Assembly (NCBI GenBank): GCA_036939975.1 | Contig: JALLPB010000708.1 | Coordinates: 1-17,656, forward strand | Direction of reading: 5' to 3' | Length of the DNA: 17,656 nucleotides | DNA from: Cyclostephanos tholiformis | Lineage: Eukaryota > Bacillariophyta > Thalassiosirophyceae > Thalassiosirales > Thalassiosiraceae | Shown: in pieces, positions 9,442 through 17,137 of the stretch | Layout of the letters: each line of letters opens with the position of its first letter | Position numbering within the stretch: position 1 is the first letter of the stretch | Translations under genes and position numbers: made by a program | Notes under the pieces: model-generated | What the model saw: only the letters and a program-made list of their open reading frames with translations | What the model was told of the DNA's origin: nothing | Database searches by the model: none

Positions 9442-11257
9442 AAGCTCCAGAATCAAAGTCGGAGAAAGATGAGCAGGTAAAATTCATAATATGCAAAGCT
9501 TCAAATGCTCATTTTTGTGGTTGATTTTCTCGACTGCCAACATACCACCACATTCATAGCCTCAACCAAAAGACCCAGCATCCACCAAAATCTTCACCCT
9601 CCCTCCACTCCCTAAGGCCTCAGGCAATTTTGGCTTATCTAGCCCTCAAGCTACTGAGAGGGTAAGATACAAAAACAGGCAGAAAGTCCCCACCATTTCT
9701 CACTTCCCTCCAGTTCTTAAACTCTTTGCACTACTAGCGTAATTCATTTTTTGGAACTTTGAGATCCAGTCTTTTACAATCAATTACACATGTAGCTTGT
9801 AGTGTCAACCTTTATCTAGTCTTTTCCTTTTGACTTCTACTGGTAGTTATTTCCATTAGGTGTTGCAATCAAAGGCACAATGAATTTTTCCTCCCCAAAA
9901 TGAAAACAGCATCATCTTCCATATCACTTTATTCAAAGAGAATGACACACCATGATTGCCAGAGGCTATGGCAATTGCTTTTGTAGGAAGGTGGATCAGG
10001 TGGGGATCCAGCATACCATCGTAGTTGATAAAAAACTAAAAAAAGTGCAGCCCTAAATTTATGACTGCAATGTGTTTCCAGTGCTATTCCCTGGAACACT
10101 ACATTTTGAGATCAGCTCCATCAAAACTATATTGAGGATAAACCCCATCTGTACATCTCAATACCTCCAAGAGGAGCACTTTAGTATGGTACCAAGGCTC
10201 ACAGTGTGACCTCAACAAGTTGTCTCAATGAGCTAGATTGACACTCCCTCCCAAGCTCTGTACTACCGGCAGAAGGGCAGCAAATGCAACAGGATACAAA
10301 ATATGTAATGGATATGTAAGAGCCCCCCCAGGGCCCTGTATCCCATACATCACCTGCCAGCCAATCAATTTCTTCCAAAGATAAATAAATGTAACCTGAA
10401 CCAGGCTCTTTGTGAATATGCTGATGCCCACCACATTGGTTTTGTTGCAATCAATGGTGGGGGCGAGTAATTGGGGGGGTTCTGGGTTAGCCCCAGATTG
10501 CATGGTGATAATTAGCTTTTTCTTGTTAGGGCATTCACATGAAATCCTAGTTGGGGTGAAGGCGATGGGACTTCTTTGAGTATGTTTTTTGGAAAACAGC
10601 ACTTGTTCAGAACCCCAGGTATTTCAATCATCTAATCTGAGATTGTTGGTGCAAATTGCACTAGATGTATGTCTTTGTTGTCATGCTCTGTAGACTGATT
10701 TACCCACTTCAACAACAAAATTTGGACTAGAATTGATGGCATCTAAGTCCGTGCACTGCCATCATAAAAATGGATATTGGGCCAGTATTGTACAATACTC
10801 TTCTTTTTGTACTTCCTCTCTTTGAGGCACAGTCACATATTGTACTTATTACAATACACATCTTTTATTGACCTACCTAAAGTTATTATGTGAAGTTGCG
10901 GGAAAATCCTCTCTTGTTTTTAGCTAAGTACCTATACCCTGGATCTGAAAAAGTATGCCAAATATTTTTTTCAACCCTGTTTCTGGTATATCATCCTTTA
11001 GGCAGCACTAACATCATGTGGCAATTGCAAAATTGCAAAGAAGAAGTACGTAGCACAAGTGCATAATCTCACTTTGATAGTTATTTCTACTACATCAAGG
11101 CCATTTCCAAATGACACCATACCCACACAGATTTTCTCAAGGGCAATGCTGAGGATTAGAAAAAAGTATGCCAAACTTGCCTATTCTTGCCAAGAAATAA
11201 GGGAATCTGGCATACAACAGCACATGGCTTGCAAGGTCAACAAAAGTGTATCGTAAG
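9442..11257. other. AT-rich DNA between LINE and copia element, no recognisable gene
   Basis: About 1.8 kb with no gene I can support. Most frames are short. One minus-strand frame of 126 codons is listed separately. An AGCAG-GTAAAA splice-donor-like sequence at 9470-9480 follows the right target duplication. A 13-mer, AAAAAGTATGCCA, occurs at 10948-10960 and 11161-11173 and also at 768-780 in the left flank, which hints at an old dispersed repeat. It is probably host noncoding DNA or decayed repeats. Confidence 0.55.
10225..10602 (-). other. Unrecognised open frame, doubtful
   Basis: An uninterrupted minus-strand frame of about 126 codons with no ATG at its start (the first codon of the stretch is GTG; an ATG appears only about a quarter of the way in). 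The text includes KKLIGWQVMYGIQGPGG and a hydrophobic stretch (LHILYPVAFAALLPVV) that could be a membrane segment. I recognise no family. It could be chance, or a piece of an older gene or element. No neighbouring feature supports expression. Confidence 0.15.
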
Positions 11258-11428
11258 TGTAGCTAGGTAAGATCACAGCCCAGAATAGTCTGGCCATCTG
11301 CCTTCCCTCAGCTGACCTCACAGCCACAAACGGCGATGACCTCCAGCACCCTCTTCCTCTAGCATAGACCCAAGCACAAGCTCATAAATCTAGGAGGTAG
11401 CTTTGATCACCACTCATGCTCTTCTTCA
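11258..11428 (+). repeat. 5' LTR, copia copy 1
   Basis: 171 bp with TG...CA ends. It matches the 3' LTR (16237-16407) except for three bases near the end (CTTTGATCACC against CTTTTATTGCC). It contains ATCTAGGAGGTA at 11387-11398, the complement of the sequence just past the LTR. CATAAAT at 11382-11388 is the only TATA-like stretch noticed. At 171 bp this is short for an LTR. Confidence 0.95.
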
Positions 11429-11440
11429 TACCTCCTAGAT
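11387..11440 (+). promoter_or_regulatory. LTR/primer-site self-complementarity, copy 1
   Basis: ATCTAGGAGGTA (11387-11398, inside the LTR) is the exact reverse complement of TACCTCCTAGAT (11429-11440), which starts at the first base after the LTR. The 12-bp stem encloses a 30-base loop. This is where a tRNA primer-binding site would be expected. I see no match to the usual initiator-tRNA-Met 3' end (TGGTATCAGAGC-type site). In Tf1 of fission yeast the 5' end of the transcript pairs with such a site and primes reverse transcription; the same may apply here. Confidence 0.6.
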
Positions 11441-11455
11441 GAGCCAATACTATTC

Positions 11456-12665
11456 ACGACGACGCCCGAGGAGATCACCACATCCTTCTCCACAGCCTTG
11501 GCATTATTCCAACCCATTGTTGGGCAACCAACCAATGATGACCTCACCGTGCTCCAGGAAGTCCTCTACCCCCTCCTCCTTGAGATCCCTTACAACAAGC
11601 CGGGAACACACAACCTCATTGGCATCATTGAACCGACAATGTTGTATACCACCACTTGGGGCACACCATTCCCAATCCCCGCACGACCCTCAACATACCC
11701 CATCATTGTCAACAACGCCACGCCGGTTGTCTGTGCCCAAGCCAAAGCTGAACATGCTGTCCTCATCCAAGATTACGCATCCTTTGAAGCCGCCAAGCAT
11801 GCCATGGCTAAGTTCATCCAGGATGCGGTCAATGAGCTTTGGTACCATGACCTTCATCACCAATGCTTCTTCTACACCAACGTCACGGCCAAGCAACTCA
11901 TCGAGCACCTCAATGCAAACTGCAGCAGCCTCCACCCTAGCGAGCTTGTCAATCCCCCCACCAAGATGATGTCTTACTATGACAAAGCAGATGGCATCCC
12001 TGAGTACATCAACTTCCTTGAAGAAGGACAACGGAAACTTGCCCGCGCCAATCTCCCAATGTCCGATGATCAGCTCCTGGCCATCGCCTCCACGTCAGTC
12101 CTGGCCTCCGGCCATTCCCACGCCCCACCAATGAATGGGAAGCCCTCCCCCAGATCAACAAAATGTGGATAGCTTGAAAAACCCGCTACCGCGCCACACA
12201 CATCATGTGCAAATGCCAACTCCTTGCTGCTGGCACCTCCTTGCTTGGAATGGCCAACAACAAGACACCATCACGCCCGACACTTTTGCTCGCTTGGATG
12301 GCTACCTTGACAACCTTGCCTCGGCCACCACCACTGAATGCACGACTCTCACTCAACTAATTGAGACCAACGTGTCACTCACTACCATGGTTGCAACCCT
12401 CACGGCAAGCATCATGGCCCTTACTACAGCTTACACACTTCTCGCCAATGGAAAACCAGCAGCCACACAACAACCCACAACTGGTACCCCAACCGCTCGC
12501 CCCCAAATCAGCCTTGACCCCAATGGATACTGTTGGACACATGGCTACCACGTCAAACTTGGCCACAACAGTGCCACCTGCACCAACAAAGCTGAGGGCC
12601 ATCAACTTTCTGTGACACGCACCAACATCATGGGGGGAAGTACAAAAAACAAACCAACTTCTTGA
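11456..12665 (+). pseudogene. gag: Copia Gag with zinc knuckle, degenerate
   Basis: Gag is the structural protein of the virus-like particle. The position of the start codons (ATG ATG in copy 2 at 17138) reads ACG ACG here at 11456. Frame 2 covers about 11456-12111 (FQPIVGQPTNDDLTVL, then SYYDKADGIPEYINFLEEGQ). It moves to frame 1 for NEWEALPQINKMWIA (TGA 12175-12177) and to frame 3 from about 12250 to 12662. The C-terminal part carries LDGYLDNLA and a coiled-coil-like TLTQLIETN segment. It then has the knuckle CWTHGYHVKLGHNSATC (12526-12580 region), of type C-x2-H-x7-H-x4-C rather than retroviral C-x2-C-x4-H-x4-C. TGA 12663-12665 lies in the same frame as the protease that follows, so Gag and Pol were probably one ORF. 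Confidence 0.85.
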
Positions 12666-13598
12666 CAATCTGAGCCGGATCACCGGGTAGCATGTGATAA
12701 CCTAAATGCACGCTTAGCTTTAGCCACTACAGCCCTGTCCCGCAGCCCACCCCATAATAGCACTACCACCATTGTTGACACCGGAGCCTCAGACCACTAC
12801 TTCATGGACTCTGCCCCACTCCTCAACCTCGCTCGCTCAGCGCCACATACCACCATCCATACAGCTACCGGCGAAGCAAAAACTTTCATTGCCACAGCAC
12901 AATTAGCACTCCCCACCTTACCCACCATGGCAGCATGCACCAGAAATATTGTCCCGGGCTTCACAAACAACCTCATCAGTCTTGGCAAACTATACGATGC
13001 TGGCTGCACAGCATTCATGGACCAACAGCACTTAAAGATCCATGACAGCTCGGGTAAACACATCCTTACCGGAATGTGTGAACCGACGGGGCCCAGACTT
13101 TGGCGTGACAACATTGCGCCCCCTCCTTATCCAGAGGTGCAATTAGCATCCCCGGGACCTTGCCCACACACACACATCATCCCAGATGATGGAACCAAGC
13201 CAGTCAAGCAGCCATTGCAGCAGTCTCGTCTTCCCCATGCTCCCAAGCCACTGGAGCAACCCCGGGAGCAAGCCCTTATCCTGCAGCAACCATCAGACCT
13301 GCATCGACATAACCTCACTCCTCCATTGCAAGTGCCCATACTCCACCAAAGCCCCCCTCCTTGGCCGTTTCCCCCTGCAACCCCCAAATGCACTACTGCA
13401 CACGCGCGTGCATATGACCTCCCAAGCATACCAGCCCTCATTGCATACCTACATGCAACCGCAGGGTACCCGGTAAAGTCTACGTGGCTAGCGGCAGTGA
13501 AATGCGGAGCCTACAAATCTTGGCCCGGACTGACACCAGTACTCGTTGCACGCTACTGCCCCGACTCGAGCAAAACACATAAAGGACATATGGCATAG
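12666..13598 (+). pseudogene. pol: Copia protease and pre-integrase region, degenerate
   Basis: This part stays in the same frame as the Gag knuckle after TGA 12663. The aspartic protease signature is VDTGASDHYF (catalytic Asp codon at 12777), followed by HTATGEAKTF and NLISLGKLYDAGC, which is the flap and later strand region. The protease cuts Gag-Pol. A Pro/Gln/His-rich spacer follows at about 13120-13390. Then comes the pre-integrase segment YDLPSIPALIAYLHATAGYP with KSTWLAAVKCG and SWPGLTPVLVARYCP, typical of this copia type. The stretch ends at TAG 13596-13598 after KGHM, where the frame is lost before the integrase core in frame 2. Confidence 0.85.
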
Positions 13599-13599
13599 C

Positions 13600-14437
13600 C
13601 ACGTCAACACATCTGCTTGACTTGCCAACCTCTGCAACCCTGACGCATCATTCTCAGTCAACATTCGAAATCCGCGAACTTCCACTCATGCACCTCTTCA
13701 TGGACAATACTGGCTGGTTCAACCCATGCACACAGAGTGGCAACCAATACATCATGGTGGGCCTCCATACTGCCTCAAATGCCATCCTTGTTTGACCCTT
13801 TGCATCCAAACATGACAGTCATCAAATTCCTGCCTACAATGACATGTTTGCACGCCTCAATGCTGTTGGAGCTGCGCCAACAATCCATGTCATGGACAAT
13901 GAAGCAAGCTTAGCATTCCAACGGGCCATAGCCACCAACAAATGCAAACTTCAACTCATCCTGCCACATGTTCATCGACGCAATGCAGCAGAAAGAGCCA
14001 TCCATACCCTTGCAATACTTGCTGGCACACCGCCGTCATTTCCTGCCAACCGCTGGGATCTCCTTATCCCCCATGCCAAACTCACGCTGAACCTCTTCCA
14101 TCCTACACCCAATGCTACATCTACGTCTGTGTGGGAGGCACTGTTTGGACCTTTCAACTTTGATGCCACACCATTAGGACCTGCTAAGTGCTGTGTGCAA
14201 ATACACACCAAACCATCACTCTGCCGATCGTGGGACTTCCGTGCACACAACGGATTCTATGCAATTATGCAAGCCCAGCCCTCCAACACTACCGCTGTTT
14301 TCGAGTCCTCCCCAAGGAATCACGTGCTGTCATCGTCAGCGATGCCATCAGATTTTGCCCCCATAATCTTCCATTACCGCACGTTACCACCAAAGACAAG
14401 ATTATCCATGCACTCCAAGCCATCAATGCCACCATAG
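13600..14437 (+). pseudogene. pol: Copia integrase core, degenerate
   Basis: Integrase inserts the copied DNA. The core is in frame 2. The DDE residues are all visible: Asp in FMDNTGWF (codon 13703), Asp in HVMDNEAS (13895) and Glu in HRRNAAERAIH (13991), 32 codons after the second Asp, against the D-x35-E spacing common in integrases. GNQYIMVGLHTAS and TLNLFHPTP with FGPFNFDATPLGP are also typical. TGA 13793-13795 interrupts it between the two Asp residues, probably from CGA or another single change. The true frame leaves frame 2 near 14255-14290, where HYRCFRVLPKESRAVIVSD begins in frame 1, so the last part of the open stretch to 14437 is out of frame. Confidence 0.85.
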
Positions 14438-16206
14438 GCAGTATGTCCCCTGCACCCGCCGACAACCAATTGCATGCAATTGAAACCCTCCACACCATCC
14501 TCAAACGATACATGCAAGAACCAAACCCAGCAACACCTCCAGGGGTGCCCCCACGGATCTCCACGCCACTTACAGAGGTGCGGACGACCCCCATCCCCGA
14601 CTCACTGCCCCCAATGAATATTGCAAGCGACGATGAATGGACCCCAGTGCTATGTGGACAAAGGCATATCAACATTGCCCATGCCCCCATTGCCACCCGC
14701 ACACAAGCAAGATTGGCCACTCCCAACCAATTCACCCTCCTTGCAGACTCCATCACCGATGCCACCCCCTGCAGCATGACCGGACACATTGCCCTACCCG
14801 TCTTGGACCCTGCTTCCGGTCGTATGCTCGAACACCACCAACTCCATACCCACCCTAACTACAAGTCCATATGGGACACCTCCTATGCCAATGAACTCGC
14901 AGACAACACCAATCCCACTGGCAAGCGCATTGACGGCACCGACACCTTTTGTCCCATCAAATACACTGAGATATCATTGGAAAGGCAACAAGATGTTACC
15001 TACTCATGGGTTGTCTGTGAAGTGTGACCGCTAAAGGAAGATCCTAACCAAACACATATCACCAATGGCGGAAACTCCATCTGTTACCTGGGAGATACTG
15101 GCACCAGAACCGGCTCACTCAAACTGGTCAAACTCCAAATAAACAATGTCCTCTCCACCATCGATGCATGCTTTGCCTCCTTTGATATCTCCAATTTCTA
15201 CCTCAGCACACCTCTTGACTGTCCAGAATATGTGTGCATCAAGATTTGTGACATCCCTACCAAATTTATTGATGAATACCGCCTCACGCAATTTGCTCAT
15301 AATGGATGGGTTTACTTAGAAATTAACAAAGGTGTCTATGGACTCAAACAGGCTGGCAAACTTGCCAATGACTTACTTACTGAACGGCTCCATTCCTTCG
15401 GTTATTTCCAATCTGACACAACGCCGGGACTTTGGCGTCACAAGTGGCACCCCATCTCCTTTGTTCTCATCATCGACAACTTTGGCCTCCAATTTGTTGG
15501 TCAATGACATGCAGATCACCTCCTTCACACACTCCAACAGCACTACACGGTTACTACGGACTGGACAGGTATGAAGTTTGCCGGCATCGACCTTGCCTGG
15601 GACTACGATAAGCAAACATGTCCCTTGTCCATGCGCAACTACATCAACAATCTTCTCCTCAAGTATGACCACCCCAAACCTCACAAACCTCAGCATTCAC
15701 CTCACGCACACCGGGAAATTGTTTATGGTGCTAAAGAACATTTTCTCCCTGACAATGACACTTCTGCACCCCTGGACAATAAGGGTATCAAACAACTCCA
15801 AGGCATTATCAGTTCCCTCCTCCTCTAATATGCCCGAGTGGTTGATAACAAACTCCTCGCCACGCTCAGTACCATCAGCTCACAACAGGCACATGCCACT
15901 GAAAACACCGCCATAGTTATTAGCCAACTCCTCGACTATGTCGCCACATATCCAGCCGACAAAATCACTTATCATGCCAGCTCCATGATCCTTGCAGCCC
16001 ACTCAGATGCACATCTTATCAGCGACACAATAATCCAACGCTGGATCAAAATGATTTGGATGCGCCTCCATTGGCTCCAGTGCTGCACCACCCAGGGTCA
16101 ATTATGTTTCTACTGGAGCAAGGGAACTCACAACATGGTGGACTACCACACCAAACATCACCCACCCGCCTACCACTTAGCACCCCGACATTCTCATGCT
16201 GGGTGA
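14270..16206 (+). pseudogene. pol: Copia RT-RNase H, catalytic sites lost
   Basis: One frame (frame 1) runs from about 14270 to TGA 16204-16206, with stops TGA 15025, TGA 15505 and TAA 15826 inside. It begins with HYRCFRVLPKE, then a Pro/Thr-rich spacer. RT begins around YSWVVCEV, just before TGA 15025. RT motifs are SFDISNFYLSTPL (motif A, Asp codon 15184), NKGVYGLKQAGKLAN, and motif C, which reads LIIDNFGL: the first Asp (15475) is kept but the second is Asn (AAC at 15478). TDWTGMKFAGIDLAWDY follows. RNase H starts VDNKLLATLSTISSQQA and reaches HSDAHLISD (Asp codon 16006). It then jumps to MRLHWLQC and the DYHTKHHPPAYH end, so the middle with the catalytic Glu and second Asp is missing. RT and RNase H are both inactive. 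Confidence 0.9.
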
Positions 16207-16236
16207 ACCCATCGCACTCCTGTGCCTGCAGGGGTG
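16207..16236 (+). promoter_or_regulatory. Possible polypurine tract before the 3' LTR
   Basis: GCAGGGGTG (16228-16236) directly precedes the 3' LTR. A plus-strand primer site is expected at this place and the G run fits, but the tract is short and contains a C and a T, so it is weak. Confidence 0.4.
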
Positions 16237-16407
16237 TGTAGCTAGGTAAGATCACAGCCCAGAATAGTCTGGCCATCTGCCTTCCCTCAGCTGACCTCAC
16301 AGCCACAAACGGCGATGACCTCCAGCACCCTCTTCCTCTAGCATAGACCCAAGCACAAGCTCATAAATCTAGGAGGTAGCTTTTATTGCCACTCATGCTC
16401 TTCTTCA
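16237..16407 (+). repeat. 3' LTR, copia copy 1
   Basis: 171 bp with TGTAGCTAGG...CTTCTTCA ends, three differences from the 5' LTR. It contains ATCTAGGAGGTA at 16367-16378, but what follows the LTR (TGTGTTTACATG) is not complementary, as expected outside the element. Confidence 0.95.
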
Positions 16408-16936
16408 TGTGTTTACATGATTGTGGATGTACAACTCCATATTGTATATATAGAAAGTGGTTGAGCATGTTCATATGCTGTGGATATGCATATGGGTGCA
16501 CCCTTACACTGTTGCACTGCTGGCCAGGCCATCAAGTTTACCCAGATTTGGGTAATCTGGGGTTGGTGAGATGAAAGAATGACATGCTGACATGGTTGAG
16601 GCTGTAGAATACCACTCATTTCTTCTCCACTTCTATATTGTATGTATAGAAAGTGTGCATATGGGTGCACCCTTACACTGTTACACTGCTGGCCAAGTTA
16701 ACAGATTTGGGTAATCTGGGGATGGTGGGATGAAAGAATGACGTGTTGACATAGTTGAGCCTGCAGAATACCACTCATTTCTTCTCCACATCCATATTAA
16801 ATGTATAGAAAGTGTTTGAACACATGTGTATGCTGTGGATAGGCATATGGGTGCACCCTTATACTGCTACACTGCTGGCCAAGTTTACCCAGATTTGGGT
16901 AATCTGGGGATGGTGGGGTAAAATAATGACGTGTTT
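16408..16936 (+). repeat. Tandem repeat array, about three units
   Basis: Units begin at ATATTGTATATATAGAAAGTG (20-base core shared with changes). Unit 1 is 16439-16634 (196 bp), unit 2 is 16635-16793 (159 bp, lacking about 37 bases after AGAAAGTG), and unit 3 is 16794-16936 (143 bp, cut by the next LTR). A diverged partial unit fills 16408-16438. Every unit carries the palindrome GGGTGCACCC (16494, 16663, 16849) and the hairpin around TTTGGGTAA (CCCAGATT-TGGGT-AATCTGGG at 16541-16561 and 16888-16908; a 6-bp version at 16702-16718). No ORF of note. It is probably satellite-like DNA into which copia elements inserted. Confidence 0.85.
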
Positions 16937-17107
16937 TGTAGCTAAGTAAGATCACAGCCCAGAATAGTCTGGCCATCTGCCTTCCCTCAGCTTACGCCCT
17001 AGCCGCAAATGGCAATGACCTCCAGCACCCTCTTCCTCTAGCATAGACCAGAGCACAAGCTCATAAATCTAGGAGGTAGCTTTTATCACCACTCATGCTC
17101 TTCTTCA
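16937..17107 (+). repeat. 5' LTR, copia copy 2
   Basis: 171 bp, same length and ends (TGTAGCTAAG...CTTCTTCA) as the LTRs of copy 1. It differs from the 5' LTR of copy 1 at about 12 bases, mostly at 16992-17020. Internal sequence homologous to copy 1 follows, so this is the 5' LTR of another family member. Confidence 0.93.
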
Positions 17108-17122
17108 TACCTCCTAGATTTA
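17064..17122 (+). promoter_or_regulatory. LTR/primer-site self-complementarity, copy 2
   Basis: TAAATCTAGGAGGTA (17064-17078, inside the LTR) is the exact reverse complement of TACCTCCTAGATTTA (17108-17122), beginning at the first base after the LTR. The 15-bp stem has a 29-base loop. It is three base pairs longer than in copy 1, where GAG replaces TTA after the first 12 bases. Conservation of the pairing in both copies, while the LTRs differ by about 7 percent, supports function. Confidence 0.65.
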
Positions 17123-17137
17123 CCAATACTATTCGCG

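Larger units (their letters stand above)
11258..16407 (+). mobile_element. Ty1/copia LTR retrotransposon, copy 1, inactive
   Basis: A 5150-bp element with two direct 171-bp LTRs (11258-11428 and 16237-16407). Each begins TGTAGCTAGG and ends CTTCTTCA, and they differ at 3 bases. Between them lies one Gag-Pol region in the copia order: Gag, zinc knuckle, protease, integrase, RT, RNase H. Integrase before RT identifies Ty1/copia. In style it matches copia elements of diatoms. It is dead: the start codons are changed to ACG, there are about four frame changes, stops lie at 12175, 12663, 13793, 15025, 15505 and 15826, the RT active site has Asp changed to Asn, and the RNase H core is deleted. No matching 5-bp target duplication is seen (GTAAG on the left, TGTGT on the right). 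Confidence 0.95.

Noticed and set aside
9954..9978. Inverted repeat ATTGCCA...TGGCAAT as a regulatory hairpin
   Set aside because: A 7-bp stem in isolation in AT-rich DNA, with no nearby gene to regulate.
11429..11446. Ordinary tRNA-Met primer-binding site after the 5' LTR
   Set aside because: The sequence TACCTCCTAGATGAGCC does not resemble the usual TGGTATCAGAGC-type site and does not start with TGG, the complement of a tRNA CCA end.
12375..14789. Long minus-strand frames under the copia element (for example 13127-13441 and 14289-14789)
   Set aside because: They are antisense shadows of the Gag-Pol frames, which carry the recognisable motifs on the plus strand.
2732..15507. Reassignment of TGA to an amino acid, because TGA is the main in-frame stop
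   Set aside because: The TGA sites fall at positions where different residues (Arg, Trp, others) are expected, TAG and TAA stops are present too, and frameshifts also occur. Decay explains this better than a new code.
16408..16936. CRISPR-like array
   Set aside because: Units are 143-196 bp, similar along their full length with no unique spacers, and the setting is eukaryotic transposon DNA.
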